Source of the DNA: Candidatus Desulfofervidaceae bacterium
GTDB taxonomy: Bacteria > Desulfobacterota > Desulfofervidia > Desulfofervidales > Desulfofervidaceae
NCBI GenBank assembly: GCA_027064585.1
Contig: JAMOPI010000031.1
Span: forward strand, 1-64,000
Reading direction: 5' to 3'
DNA: 64,000 bases
Shown here: piece by piece, positions 18,411-29,999 of the stretch
How positions within the stretch are numbered: position 1 is the stretch's first letter
Layout: every line of letters starts with the position of its first letter
The notes under the pieces: model-generated
The model's input: only the letters and a program-made list of their open reading frames with translations
Told to the model about the DNA's origin: nothing
Databases searched by the model: none
Translations under genes and position numbers: made by a program

Positions 18411-20494
18411 TAGCCTGCTACTCCTTCTACCTTATATGACCGACGGTGTTTATACTCTTCCTGCTTGCCTCTATTCCAATTGGACACCGGACGGTAATAA
18501 CCCACAACCCGTGAATAAACCTCACATTCCTCACCACATTCTGGGCAATGCCAGTGTTCCCCGCTCAAATAGCCATGTTTAGGACACACACTAAAGGTAG
18601 GGGTAATAGAGAGATAAGGAATGCGGTAACGGCTCAGAATACGTTTTACAAGCAGCTTACAGGTTCTGGCATCAGGTAGGGCCTCACCAACGAAGAAATG
18701 AAAGACTGTGCCGCCGGTGTATTTGGCTTGTAATTCTTCCTGATGATTAAGTGCCTCTATTGGGTCGTCCGTAAAATCTACAGGTAACTGGGTGGAGTTA
18801 GTGTAATAAGGTGCATCCTCTGTCCCTGCTGTAATAATGTCTGGAAACTCCTTTTTATCAATCTTGGCCAAACGATAACTAGTACCTTCGGCTGGTGTAG
18901 CTTCTAAATTATAGAGATTGCCAGTTTCTTCCTGAAATTCCACCAACTTGTTCCGCATAAAGTCTAATACAGCTAAGGCCAATCTGTGTCCCCTTTCACT
19001 GGCAATATTTTCACCTAGAAGGTTAAGACAGGCCTCATTCATGCCCACAAGACCAATTGTAGAAAAGTGATGCTTAAATGAAGGTAAATATCGGGCCGTG
19101 TAAGGATAAAGCCCCTTTTTCAGGTTATTTTCAAGCATCTTTCGTTTGATTTCCAAAGAATTTTTCGCTAAAATCATGTACCTTTCAATGAGTTTAAAGA
19201 ACTTATCTACATCCCCCTTACTCAAATAGGCCAGCCGCGGCATGTTAAGCGTTACCACCCCAATGGAACCAGTGGCATCACCGGCCCCAAAAAGGCCACC
19301 CGTCTTTTGCCGCAATTCTCTTAAGTTCATAGACAGGCGGCAGCACATGCTGCGCACATCCTCGGGATGAAGGTCAGAGTTAATAAAATTCTGAAAATAG
19401 GGGGTGCCGTATTTGGCCGTCATCTTAAAAAGAAGTTCTGCATTTTCACTGTCCCAGGCAAAGTCCTTAGTAATGTTATAGGTCGGGATGGGAAAGGAAA
19501 AGATGCGTCCCTGATAGTCGCCTTCAAGCATCACCTCAATAAAGGCACGATTGATCATATCTACCTCTTTTTGATAATCCGCATAGGTTTCATCTAGCAA
19601 CTTTCCTCCCCAAACCACTGCCTCTTTTTTAAGATGGTCAGGGATAGTAAAATCAAGTGTGATATTAGTAAAAGGCGATTGCCCCCCCCACCTAGAAGTG
19701 GTGTTAACAGAAAATATAAATTGCTGAATACCCTGTTTTACTTCTTTATATGACAACTTGTCTCTACGTACATAAGGTGCTAATAAGGTATCAAAATTGT
19801 TAAAGGCCATTGCGCCAGCCCACTCGTTTTGAAGGGTGCCCAAGAAGTTGACCATCTGTCCCAGGGCGGTATCAAAGTGTTTAGCCGGCCCCGCCGCTAC
19901 CTTGTTTTTAGGCCCATTAAATCCCTCTAAAAGCAGCTGCTTTAGGGACCAACCTGCACAATAACCACAGGTACCCATACCCAGGTCGTGGATATGGAAA
20001 AAGCCGTGTAGATGGGCCTCTTTTATTTCCTGAGTGTAGACATTGTTTAAAACATAATTGGCAATGACGGCACTAGCTGTGTGCAACATAAGGCCAGAGT
20101 GGGAAAAATCTATGTTGGCGTTTTCCTTGATGCGCCAGTCCACCTGATTGATGTATTCGTCAATCGTTTTTTGAATGTTTAAAAGCAGGGCTTTGGCATT
20201 GCGGATCTGTGTGCGTTTGTCCCGATAAAGGATATAGGCCTTGGCCGTTTTGGCATGACCATTTTCAATCAGGATCTTTTCCACAACATCCTGCACTTCT
20301 TCCACTGTAGGCTTTAGATTTCCGTGTTTGACCAGATAATCATAAACCTGAATAGCCAAGCGCCAGGCGGTTACTTGGTCACTTCCTCCTACGGCCTGCG
20401 CTGCCTTAAAGATAGCACGTTGAATACGACTGATATCAAAGGGTACTTCTCGTCCATCTCGCTTGATAATCGTCTTTATTTCTCCTCCAGTCAT
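18410..20494 (-). CDS. nrdD: Anaerobic ribonucleoside-triphosphate reductase, class III
   Basis: A 694-residue glycyl-radical enzyme that converts ribonucleotides to deoxyribonucleotides without oxygen. An ATP-cone (residues 8-95, IKRDGREVPFD) gives allosteric control. The C-terminus has a four-cysteine zinc site (CPKHGY ... HWHCPECGEEC) followed by RVVGYYRP, which contains the radical glycine. It is the only reductase in the window. Transcription is expected to be controlled by NrdR through the two boxes upstream. Confidence 0.97.
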   Translation of the reverse strand: MTGGEIKTIIKRDGREVPFDISRIQRAIFKAAQAVGGSDQVTAWRLAIQVYDYLVKHGNLKPTVEEVQDVVEKILIENGHAKTAKAYILYRDKRTQIRNAKALLLNIQKTIDEYINQVDWRIKENANIDFSHSGLMLHTASAVIANYVLNNVYTQEIKEAHLHGFFHIHDLGMGTCGYCAGWSLKQLLLEGFNGPKNKVAAGPAKHFDTALGQMVNFLGTLQNEWAGAMAFNNFDTLLAPYVRRDKLSYKEVKQGIQQFIFSVNTTSRWGGQSPFTNITLDFTIPDHLKKEAVVWGGKLLDETYADYQKEVDMINRAFIEVMLEGDYQGRIFSFPIPTYNITKDFAWDSENAELLFKMTAKYGTPYFQNFINSDLHPEDVRSMCCRLSMNLRELRQKTGGLFGAGDATGSIGVVTLNMPRLAYLSKGDVDKFFKLIERYMILAKNSLEIKRKMLENNLKKGLYPYTARYLPSFKHHFSTIGLVGMNEACLNLLGENIASERGHRLALAVLDFMRNKLVEFQEETGNLYNLEATPAEGTSYRLAKIDKKEFPDIITAGTEDAPYYTNSTQLPVDFTDDPIEALNHQEELQAKYTGGTVFHFFVGEALPDARTCKLLVKRILSRYRIPYLSITPTFSVCPKHGYLSGEHWHCPECGEECEVYSRVVGYYRPVSNWNRGKQEEYKHRRSYKVEGVAG

Positions 20495-20506
20495 AATTTC
20501 TCCCCT

Positions 20507-20562
20507 TCATAGATATTGTATTTATCAAAAATGAATATACAACATATTGTAGTCTTTGTCAA
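20507..20562 (-). promoter_or_regulatory. nrdDG promoter with paired NrdR boxes
   Basis: On the minus strand TTGACA (20562-20557) and TATATT (20539-20534) are 17 bases apart. A near-perfect palindrome, TACAATATGTTGTA (20551-20538), fills the spacer and enters the -10 element. A second copy, TACAATATCTATGA (20520-20507), starts exactly 31 bases away, three helical turns. Paired boxes at this spacing are the known arrangement for the repressor NrdR at ribonucleotide reductase genes. Confidence 0.8.
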
Positions 20563-20603
20563 GAAAGAGCTTAACCCAAAATCCGCGATTGGCCTAAAAA
20601 GAA

Positions 20604-20679
20604 ACCCGCAAGTGTGATAAAATAGGTTAATTTTTAAAAAGACTCCTCCACCTAAAGGGTGAGAAGTACACTTGCGGGT
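20604..20679 (+). repeat. Leader hairpin of the IS1380-like element
   Basis: A perfect 12-base inverted repeat (ACCCGCAAGTGT at 20604-20615, ACACTTGCGGGT at 20668-20679) encloses a smaller stem (CCACCT ... AGGGTG). A decayed version is present in the second relic at 38924-38998, so it is part of the element and may limit entry of outside transcripts into the transposase gene. Confidence 0.7.
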
Positions 20680-20693
20680 AAGGACAATAATAA

Positions 20694-21251
20694 AACAAAA
20701 AAAGCTCTAAAGTAAAGCAAACTGTTTTACCATTTATTTTAGGGACTACTCAGGAAATTATCACTCCAAGAGCAGGTTTAGTTTTATTTGGGGAGTTTAT
20801 CTATGGAATAAAGCTTGATCAAAGGGCAGATAAATATCTGCTTCTGCCTAAAAGCGGCAGAGGATATAAGCCTAAAGCATTTATTCTACGGCGCTTAGGC
20901 AAAAAATTTCCAGATGGAGTTAGGAGAAAGGGCCTGAGCCTTATTAGTGACAATGGTTCACAACCAACTTCAAGATCATTTATGGGAAAGATGGCCATTT
21001 TAGGGATTGAGCAGATATTTACAAGTTATGATAATCCTAAAGGAAATGCAGAAACGCAACGGATGATACGGACGATAAAGGAAGAAGTTATTTGGCAGCA
21101 TGGGTTTGCAAGCTTAACAGAAGCAAGGGAAATTATAGGGAATTGGATTGAGAAGTATAACCGTGGCTATGTGCATTCGGCCTTGGGTTATTTAAGCCCA
21201 CTTGCATTTGAACAGAAGTTTTATCAAAATTATCACCAGGAGGCTGCTTAA
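20694..21251 (+). pseudogene. Chimeric transposase frame: IS1380 N-terminus joined to IS3 OrfB C-terminus
   Basis: One uninterrupted frame runs from 20694 to the TAA at 21251 but has no good start codon. Codons up to about 20885 read ITPRAGLVLFGEF and PKSGRGYKPKAF, typical of the N-terminus of DDE group 1 (IS1380) transposases. From about 20890 it reads KFPDGVRRKGLSLISDNGS, then FTSYDNPKGNAETQR and YVHSALGYLSP, the C-terminal third of an IS3-family integrase-type transposase with its second Asp and the catalytic Glu region. The join is in frame. It is not expected to be an active enzyme because both halves lack essential parts. Confidence 0.75.
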
Positions 21252-21452
21252 TGACCTCTACCTTAAAATGGGTTAAAATGTGTCCACCCTGGAGGGGGCA
21301 TTACAGTAACTTAAATTATTTATATTTCCTAACATAACTCGTCAATGTTTATTTTAGCAAAAATCAACGCGGATTTTAGGTAAGTCCAGTAAGTTGCTAA
21401 ATTAGCAAGTTATGCGTTTAAAACACATGATAAAGAATGATACATCACGCTT

Positions 21453-23893
<2,441 letters not shown>

Positions 23894-23970
23894 AGGAAAT
23901 TAATAGCAGATAAGTATACAATAAGCAAGCACCTTGTCTGAAAGCAAAATAAGTGCTAAAAAGCAGTGCT

Positions 23971-24750
23971 ATGTCTGTCCTAGAAAAGATCATTCAACAC
24001 AAAAAAGGAGAGGTAGAAGAACTTAAGAAACAGCGGCCTCTAGATGAGACTGTTTTTGAATTTACCCTTTATCCATCTATCACTTTTTCTGAGGCAATCA
24101 GTCATCCTGGAAGGTTAAATATTATCGCTGAATTAAAAAAGGCCTCTCCTTCTTTAGGGCTCATTCGTCCGGATTTTGACCCAGTCAAGATTGCTCGTAT
24201 TTATGCCCAAAATGGAGTTAGTGCCATCTCGGTTATCACAGATAAGAAGTTCTTTCAAGGAGATATCAAATTCTTGGCCGAGGTGAAGACAGCCGTTAAT
24301 CTGCCTGTGTTACGCAAGGATTTTATTATTGATCCCTATCAGATATACGAGGCCAAGCTTTATGGAGCTGATGCCCTGCTTTTAATAGCCACTGCCCTCT
24401 CTGAGGCTCAGTTAAAAGATTTATTGGACTTAACTTACGAAGTGGGATTAGAGGCATTAGTGGAAGTACATGACGAAAGAGATTTAGAAAAGGCCCTTAA
24501 GGTAGAGGCAAAAATCATAGGCATTAACAACCGCAATTTAAAGACCCTTAAAACAGGCATAAACACCTGTTTAAAATTGGTAAACCAAATACCTGAGGAC
24601 AAAATAAAGGTGGCTGAAAGCGGGATCAAGACAAAAGCAGATATAAACATTATAAAAAAGGCAGGGTTTAATGCCGTTTTGATTGGCACTGTTTTAATGC
24701 AAGCCGAAGATATTGGCAAAAAACTTAAAGAATTGCTTTTAGATGCATAA
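23971..24750 (+). CDS. trpC: Indole-3-glycerol phosphate synthase
   Basis: A 259-residue TIM-barrel enzyme that makes indole-3-glycerol phosphate in tryptophan synthesis. IIAELKKASPSLG (about 43-55), VLRKDFIID and ESGIKT near the end carry the catalytic Lys/Glu residues and the phosphate site. I prefer the ATG at 23971; a GTG six codons upstream is possible, and neither has a strong ribosome site. Its end overlaps the MarC start by eight bases. Confidence 0.94.
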   Translation: MSVLEKIIQHKKGEVEELKKQRPLDETVFEFTLYPSITFSEAISHPGRLNIIAELKKASPSLGLIRPDFDPVKIARIYAQNGVSAISVITDKKFFQGDIKFLAEVKTAVNLPVLRKDFIIDPYQIYEAKLYGADALLLIATALSEAQLKDLLDLTYEVGLEALVEVHDERDLEKALKVEAKIIGINNRNLKTLKTGINTCLKLVNQIPEDKIKVAESGIKTKADINIIKKAGFNAVLIGTVLMQAEDIGKKLKELLLDA

Positions 24751-25393
24751 AGAGTTAGCCTTTTTTATAAAAGCCGTAGTATCTATCTTTATCATTGTTA
24801 ATCCTATCGGTGCTGTGCCCATTTATTTAGGAATGTCTGAAGGTCAAGACCTATCTAAACATTATCATACTGTACGCGTGGCATCCATTACCTGTTTTTG
24901 TGTACTTCTGGTTTTTACCCTTTTAGGAAATAATATCCTCCACTTTTTTGGTATTACTCTTCCTTCTTTTCGCATTGCAGGTGGAATCATTCTCTTTATC
25001 GTTTCTCTGCACATGCTTCAAGCCAAGTCCTCACGGGTGAAAACTACTCCAGAAGAACATCAAGAGGGAAGCCAGAAGGAAGACATTGCGGTTGTGCCCC
25101 TTGCCGTTCCGTTGTTAAGCGGGCCTGCCGCTATTACAACGGTGTTGGTATTGAGAGCAAATGCCAAGAATCTTTGGGAAGTAAGCAGTATTCTTTTAGC
25201 AATTGGGCTTACTTCTTGGAGCGCTTATATCGTTTTGAAAGAATCTGTATATATTCAAAAAATCTTAGGGCAAACGGGTATTAATATTATCACCCGAATT
25301 ATGGGGCTCATTCTGGCAGCTATTTCAGTACAGTTTATTATGGGAGGAGTCCATGATTCAATGCCTTATTTGTTAGAAAAGGTAATCCGTTAA
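24743..25393 (+). CDS. MarC-family inner-membrane protein
   Basis: A 216-residue protein with six predicted membrane helices and the family start FIIVNPIGAVPIYLG. MarC proteins have no settled function; early reports of a role in multiple antibiotic resistance were not supported. It is wedged between trpC and trpF with overlap or tight spacing, so it must be co-expressed with the trp genes, which hints at, but does not prove, a link to amino-acid transport. Confidence 0.88.
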   Translation: MHKELAFFIKAVVSIFIIVNPIGAVPIYLGMSEGQDLSKHYHTVRVASITCFCVLLVFTLLGNNILHFFGITLPSFRIAGGIILFIVSLHMLQAKSSRVKTTPEEHQEGSQKEDIAVVPLAVPLLSGPAAITTVLVLRANAKNLWEVSSILLAIGLTSWSAYIVLKESVYIQKILGQTGINIITRIMGLILAAISVQFIMGGVHDSMPYLLEKVIR

Positions 25394-25432
25394 GCCCTTG
25401 TAGATTAAATCTGCAAATGTTAATCTTGGCAC

Positions 25433-26059
25433 ATGCAAAAGACGCGTGTTAAAATTTGTGGCATAACCCGTTTAGAAGACGCCCTTTTGGCCGTATCTTT
25501 AGGTGCCCATGCCTTGGGCTTTATCTTTTTTAAAAAGAGCCCGCGCTATATCTTACCAGAAACGGCCAAGGATATCATTCAATCCTTACCTCCCTTTGTG
25601 CAGACTGTAGGTGTATTTGTAAACGAAAGGGCTGAAGTGATAAAAGAGATTGCCCAATTTTGCGGGCTAAATCTTATCCAGCTCCATGGCAATGAGTCAC
25701 CAGATTTTTGTGTGGAACTAGGTTTACCTTGCATTAAGGCCTTTCGCATAAAGGATGAAGAAAGTCTGGAAAGGTTGCCTTCTTATAAAGGCAAGGTAAA
25801 GGCCTGGCTGTTAGACACATATAAAAAAGGTTTGCCTGGTGGTACAGGAGAGACATTTAATTGGAATTTGGCTGTTAAGGCCAAGGCCTACGGCGTGCCT
25901 ATTATCTTAGCAGGAGGCCTAGGGCCGGACAATATTGAAGCGGCCATTAAGACGGTACAACCCTATGCCGTAGATGTGAATAGTGGCGTAGAGGTTGGCC
26001 CTGGCATAAAGGATAAAGAATTAATGCAAAGGTTGTTTAGCATCTGGCAAAATATTTAA
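25433..26059 (+). CDS. trpF: Phosphoribosylanthranilate isomerase
   Basis: A 208-residue TIM barrel that performs the Amadori rearrangement before the TrpC step. VKICGIT near the start holds the catalytic Cys, [18 protein letters not shown] (about 125-142) the catalytic Asp, and ILAGGL plus VDVNSGVE the phosphate site. Full length. Placed directly before trpB with ten bases between. Confidence 0.95.
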   Translation: MQKTRVKICGITRLEDALLAVSLGAHALGFIFFKKSPRYILPETAKDIIQSLPPFVQTVGVFVNERAEVIKEIAQFCGLNLIQLHGNESPDFCVELGLPCIKAFRIKDEESLERLPSYKGKVKAWLLDTYKKGLPGGTGETFNWNLAVKAKAYGVPIILAGGLGPDNIEAAIKTVQPYAVDVNSGVEVGPGIKDKELMQRLFSIWQNI

Positions 26060-26069
26060 GGAGTGGTTT

Positions 26070-27260
26070 ATGTTACCTGACAAAAGAGGACGCTTTGGTA
26101 TTTATGGTGGTAAATATGTGCCTGAGACCTTAATGCCCCTTTTGGCTGAGCTAGAAGAAGCCTATAAAGAGGCAAAGAGGGATAAGGCTTTTAAAGAAGA
26201 GTTTCATTATTATCTTCGGCAATACGCTGGTCGGCCTACCCCGTTATACTTTGCTGAAAGGCTGACTAAACACCTAGGTGGAGCCAAAATTTATCTAAAA
26301 AGAGAAGACCTAACCCACACCGGAGCCCATAAGATCAATAACACCATTGGTCAGGCCCTTTTAGCCAAAAGGATGGGCAAAAAACGGATTATTGCTGAAA
26401 CTGGAGCTGGTCAGCACGGCGTAGCTACGGCTACGGCCTGTGCCTTGCTTGGACTTGAGTGCGTCGTCTATATGGGTGAGGAAGACACCAAGCGGCAGGA
26501 GATGAATGTCTTTCGCATGAAGCTCTTGGGGGCAGAAGTCATTCCGGTTAAACAAGGCAGCTGTACCTTAAAAGATGCCATTAATGAGGCCATAAGAGAC
26601 TGGGTTACCAATGTATGCACGACTTATTACTTAATTGGCTCGGTCGTTGGTCCTCATCCTTATCCCATGATGGTGCGGGATTTTCAAAGTATTATTGGTC
26701 AAGAGGCAAAAAAGCAGCTTATGCAGGCCGAAGGCCGCTTGCCAGACTATATCATTGCCTGTGTTGGCGGTGGTAGCAATGCCATGGGTATCTTTTATCC
26801 CTTTAGAAACGATAAAGTGAAACTTATCGGCGTTGAGGCCGCTGGTTTGGGCTTGGACAAAGGCAACCACTCTGCTACCTTATGTGCAGGCAGCATAGGT
26901 ATCTTACATGGGGCGATGAGCTATCTTTTACAGACACCAGATGGTCAGATTCAACCTACCCATTCTATTGCGCCAGGTCTTGACTACCCAGGTGTTGGAC
27001 CAGAACATAGTTATTATAAGGATAAAAAAATTGCCTTTTATACCTCCATTACCGACGATGAAGCCCTAGAAGCATTTCATCTTCTTTCTAAGGTAGAAGG
27101 GATTATCCCGGCCCTAGAGAGTGCCCATGCGGTGGCTTATGCTATGAAATTGGCACCAAAACTGTCTAAGGAAGAAATTGTCGTTATTAACCTCTCTGGC
27201 AGGGGAGATAAGGATTTAGGTATTGTATTTGAAAGAGTAAAAAAGGAGCAAGGAGAATGA
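26070..27260 (+). CDS. trpB: Tryptophan synthase beta chain
   Basis: A 396-residue PLP enzyme that condenses indole with serine. The Schiff-base lysine is in HTGAHKINN (about residue 89), and GGGSNAMG (about 234) binds the PLP phosphate. EETGAGQHG type active-site Glu is present in AETGAGQHG. The length and motifs are of the classical TrpB1 type that channels indole from TrpA. GGAG lies eight bases before the ATG; the stop overlaps the trpA start by four bases. Confidence 0.97.
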   Translation: MLPDKRGRFGIYGGKYVPETLMPLLAELEEAYKEAKRDKAFKEEFHYYLRQYAGRPTPLYFAERLTKHLGGAKIYLKREDLTHTGAHKINNTIGQALLAKRMGKKRIIAETGAGQHGVATATACALLGLECVVYMGEEDTKRQEMNVFRMKLLGAEVIPVKQGSCTLKDAINEAIRDWVTNVCTTYYLIGSVVGPHPYPMMVRDFQSIIGQEAKKQLMQAEGRLPDYIIACVGGGSNAMGIFYPFRNDKVKLIGVEAAGLGLDKGNHSATLCAGSIGILHGAMSYLLQTPDGQIQPTHSIAPGLDYPGVGPEHSYYKDKKIAFYTSITDDEALEAFHLLSKVEGIIPALESAHAVAYAMKLAPKLSKEEIVVINLSGRGDKDLGIVFERVKKEQGE

Positions 27261-28057
27261 CGATCACACAGATATTCAAAAAGGCACAGAGACAAGGACG
27301 ACGGGTTTTAATTCCTTTTATCACGGCTGGTGATCCTGATCTTGAAACTACAAAAAGGCTCATATTTACCATTGCCCAAAACGGTGGTGATATTTTGGAA
27401 CTGGGCGTACCCTTTTCTGACCCTCTAGCCGATGGCCCTACCATTCAGGCTGCTTCTCAGCGAGCTCTAAAAAACGGCCTCACCTTAAAAGAGATTCTTG
27501 ATCTGGTAAAAGATATCCGGGCAGAGATAAATATGCCTATAGTCTTAATGGGGTATTATAATCCCTTTTTCCAATACGGCCTTGAGCGCCTGGCTCAAGA
27601 TGCAGCTAAAGCAGGGGTGAATGGATTTATTATTCCTGATCTACCGATTGAAGAAGCAGAGGAATGGTTAAAACACAGCCGCAAGCACAAATTAGACACC
27701 ATCTTTTTGGTCACTCCTACAACACCTCTAAGCCGCGCCAAAAAGATTACCCAAAAAAGCAGTGGCTTTATCTATTATGTTTCTGTTACAGGCGTTACGG
27801 GAGCAAGAAAGGAGTTGCCAAAAGACCTTATTGCCAATCTAAAACAGCTAAAACAAATTACCCGCAAGCCCATCGGTGTTGGTTTTGGTATTTCCTCCCC
27901 TGAACATGTGCAAAGGCTAGTACCCTATGCCGATGGCATCGTTGTGGGTAGTGCTATCGTGCGCATCATAGAAAAAGGCCAAAATCCAGATGAAATCTGT
28001 GCCAAGGTAGGAAAATTTATTCAAGACCTAGCCCAGGCAACAAAGATAAAAAATTAA
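27257..28057 (+). CDS. trpA: Tryptophan synthase alpha chain
   Basis: A 266-residue TIM barrel that splits indole-3-glycerol phosphate. The catalytic Glu is in [15 protein letters not shown] (about residue 50) and the catalytic Asp in [21 protein letters not shown] binds phosphate. ATGA overlap with trpB fits coupling for the two-subunit complex. trpE, trpG and trpD are not in the window. Confidence 0.96.
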   Translation: MTITQIFKKAQRQGRRVLIPFITAGDPDLETTKRLIFTIAQNGGDILELGVPFSDPLADGPTIQAASQRALKNGLTLKEILDLVKDIRAEINMPIVLMGYYNPFFQYGLERLAQDAAKAGVNGFIIPDLPIEEAEEWLKHSRKHKLDTIFLVTPTTPLSRAKKITQKSSGFIYYVSVTGVTGARKELPKDLIANLKQLKQITRKPIGVGFGISSPEHVQRLVPYADGIVVGSAIVRIIEKGQNPDEICAKVGKFIQDLAQATKIKN

Positions 28058-28067
28058 ATTGCCCCTC

Positions 28068-28095
28068 TTGATTTTTTTAAAAAATTTGTTATTAA
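28068..28095 (+). promoter_or_regulatory. Promoter of tRNA-Asn
   Basis: TTGATT (28068-28073) and TATTAA (28090-28095) are 16 bases apart; transcription would start a few bases before the mature 5' end at 28108. Confidence 0.6.
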
Positions 28096-28107
28096 GTAAA
28101 CAGTTGC

Positions 28108-28183
28108 TCCCCGGTAGCTCAATCGGCAGAGCGGGTGGCTGTTAACCACTAGGTTGCTGGTTCGAGTCCGGCCCGGGGAGCCA
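28108..28183 (+). tRNA. tRNA-Asn (GTT)
   Basis: A complete cloverleaf: acceptor TCCCCGG pairs with CCGGGGA, then discriminator G and an encoded CCA (28181-28183). D arm AGCTCAATCGGCAGAGC, anticodon stem GTGG/CCAC with loop CTGTTAA (anticodon GTT at 28141-28143), and T loop TTCGAGT are all present. Its 3' end forms the left attachment site of the integrative element that follows, and integration leaves the mature tRNA intact. Confidence 0.97.
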
Positions 28184-28548
28184 TTTTGATGGCTGTTTCA
28201 AACTCATTCAAAGTATCCTTCCGACTTGTCCGCACAAGGAAAAAGGCAGGAAAAATAAAAATCTCTCTTTTTCCTATTCTGGATTGATGATAATGAAGCC
28301 CACCCGCACCCACCCTGAAAAGGAAAAATTTTTGAAAAATGGACTTGACTTTTTGTTTTTCTTTGCTACATATTATTATGTGATGTTAAACGATGATAAA
28401 CTTTGGCAGGCTCAAAAGGAGTTGAAACTATGATGGAAGGTTTCTCTGAAATAATGACCCTTGAGGAAACCGCAAAATATTTAAAAATAGGAAAATTTAC
28501 TCTTTATAAAATGGCGAGGGAAGGAAAAATTCCTGCTGTGGAGATCAA
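28175..28548 (+). repeat. Inverted repeat A, left arm (includes attL core)
   Basis: This 374-base segment returns in inverted orientation at 32948-33319, about 95% or more identical by eye over the first 270 bases. It holds the attachment core, an old recombinase tail (ILMAVSNSFKVSF ... SLFPILD, stop near 28287), a promoter-like TTGACT at about 28344 and the first part of the excisionase gene. Confidence 0.85.
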
Positions 28549-28684
28549 GTCTAAAAACACGAAAAGCAGGGATGTGTCTTATATTCAGAAACTTTCAGAA
28601 CATAATAGCTCAAAAGAAGTTTTTACTCATGTCAGCACAAAAGATCTTTCTGCAATAAAAAAAACTCACTTGACAGCCTTTTAG
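28430..28684 (+). pseudogene. Excisionase N-terminus fused to a dead tyrosine-recombinase tail
   Basis: Starting at the ATG at 28430 (AAGGAG upstream), the first 40 residues are an excisionase/MerR-type winged helix (IMTLEETAKYLKIGK, ALYKMAREGKIPAV), nearly identical to the intact copy at 32870-33064. After about 28548 the sequence changes to DVSYIQKLSEHNSS and FTHVSTKDLSAIK. That matches the C-terminal end of tyrosine recombinases (DIRYIQELLGH, YTHVS), with the catalytic Tyr changed to Phe. A neighbouring frame restores the usual ending (LLAGDET, stop near 28700). So the frame joins two unrelated relics. Confidence 0.75.
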
Positions 28685-28835
28685 CAGGGGATGAGACATG
28701 AATAAAAGAATAAAAGATAGTGGTCGTATAGAAGGATGTATATACGAACAGTTTGTATATTTCTCCAAATCAGGAGTATATCCGAATAGTTCAGGTATGA
28801 ATAAGGTATGCGACATTGTGCAGGAGGTTCCATAG

Positions 28836-29999
28836 ATGATAAAGCTAGAATATAATGGAAAAAAGTCAGAAAGAGAAATTCTGAATAAACCAATTAAAGG
28901 ATATACTTTAAAGGAAATAAGATCTTATGGTAATTCAAGATTAGATGGATGGAAAAATATGTTAATATTTGGGGACAATTTTATTGCACTGAAGTTATTA
29001 CTTAATAATCCTCAGGTTAGAGGAAAAGTGCGACTGATATATATAGATCCACCGTTCTCTACAAATCAAGTATTTAAAGCAGGAAACAATAGAACAGCAA
29101 CCATTAGCAGAAGTGAGGATGATTTGATTGCTTATAAAGATACTTTAAGTGGTGCTGAATATTTGGAATTTCTTAGAGAACGATTGATTTTATTAAAAGA
29201 AATACTTGCGGATGATGGATCAATTTATCTTCATATTGATTGCAAAATAGGGCATTATGTAAAAATAATAATGGATGAAATTTTTGGTCCTGAAAGATTT
29301 ATAAATGACATTACAAGGATTAAATGTAATCCAAAAAATTTTGAAAGAAAAGCCTACGGAAATATTAAAGATATGATATTGTTTTATTCTAAAACCTCTA
29401 AATATGTTTGGAATGATCCTAGGGAGGAACTTACTGAAGAAGACATAAAGAGACTTTTTCCTAAAATTGATAGTAATGGAAGAAGGTATACCACAACTCC
29501 ACTTCATGCTCCCGGAGAAACAAAAAATGGGCCTACAGGGCAACCTTGGAGAGGAATAAAGCCACCAAAAGGAAGGCATTGGAGATATCCTCCAGAAGAG
29601 TTAGAACGACTAGATAAAATGGGATTAATTGAGTGGTCATCAACAGGGAATCCACGTAAAAAAATTTATGCAGATAAGGTATTAGCAAAAGGGAAAAAAA
29701 GACAGGATGTATGGGAATTCAAAGATCCTCCATACCCTACATATCCAACAGAAAAAAATTTGAAGATGCTTAAAACAATAATCGAAGCATCATCAAAACC
29801 AGACGACATAGTATTAGATTGTTTTGTCGGCTCTGGAACTACCTTAATAGCCGCAGAGGAAACTGGACGTAGATGGATAGGGATAGATAATTCTAAAATA
29901 GCTATTGAAACGTGTCAAAAAAGAATCGATAAAATAAAACATCATTCTGCCTATACTTTGTTTGAAGTAGTCAAAAATGGAGGTGTTGAAGATGAATGA
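28836..29999 (+). CDS. Site-specific DNA methyltransferase (N6-adenine or N4-cytosine, beta class)
   Basis: A 387-residue methyltransferase. The catalytic motif IV (IYIDPPFSTNQ, about residue 70) comes first and the SAM-binding motif I (VLDCFVGSGTTLIAA, about 330) last, which is the beta-class order. A variable target-recognition region fills the middle (about 170-310). AGGAGG lies nine bases before the ATG. Its stop overlaps the start of the downstream nuclease gene, the usual sign of a type II restriction-modification pair. The recognition sequence cannot be deduced. Confidence 0.92.
   Translation: MIKLEYNGKKSEREILNKPIKGYTLKEIRSYGNSRLDGWKNMLIFGDNFIALKLLLNNPQVRGKVRLIYIDPPFSTNQVFKAGNNRTATISRSEDDLIAYKDTLSGAEYLEFLRERLILLKEILADDGSIYLHIDCKIGHYVKIIMDEIFGPERFINDITRIKCNPKNFERKAYGNIKDMILFYSKTSKYVWNDPREELTEEDIKRLFPKIDSNGRRYTTTPLHAPGETKNGPTGQPWRGIKPPKGRHWRYPPEELERLDKMGLIEWSSTGNPRKKIYADKVLAKGKKRQDVWEFKDPPYPTYPTEKNLKMLKTIIEASSKPDDIVLDCFVGSGTTLIAAEETGRRWIGIDNSKIAIETCQKRIDKIKHHSAYTLFEVVKNGGVEDE

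Larger units (their letters stand above)
20573..21382. mobile_element. IS1380-like relic whose centre is replaced by an IS3-family fragment
   Basis: The ends are inverted repeats: AACCCAAAATCCGCGATTGG at 20573 and its counterpart CAACGCGGATTTTAGGT ending at about 21381. Between them lie a leader hairpin, the first 60 or so codons of an IS1380-type transposase, then about 120 codons of an IS3-family OrfB. A TGTCCACCCTGG segment at 21281, likely the IS3 right end, is followed by the IS1380-type right end. The IS starts only 10 bases beyond the -35 element of nrdD. Confidence 0.7.

Noticed and set aside
18410-20494. In-frame UGA that might make a selenoprotein, given the selC gene nearby
   Set aside because: None of the large redox genes in the window is interrupted by UGA; nrdD is a continuous frame.
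21300-21452. Riboswitch or attenuator in the gap next to guaB
   Set aside because: The gap is downstream of guaB, and its sequence is accounted for by the IS right end plus A+T rich spacer.
28697-28835. Small 45-codon plus-strand frame before the methyltransferase
   Set aside because: It has a possible ATG but no known motif and lies in decayed sequence following the tyrosine-recombinase relic.
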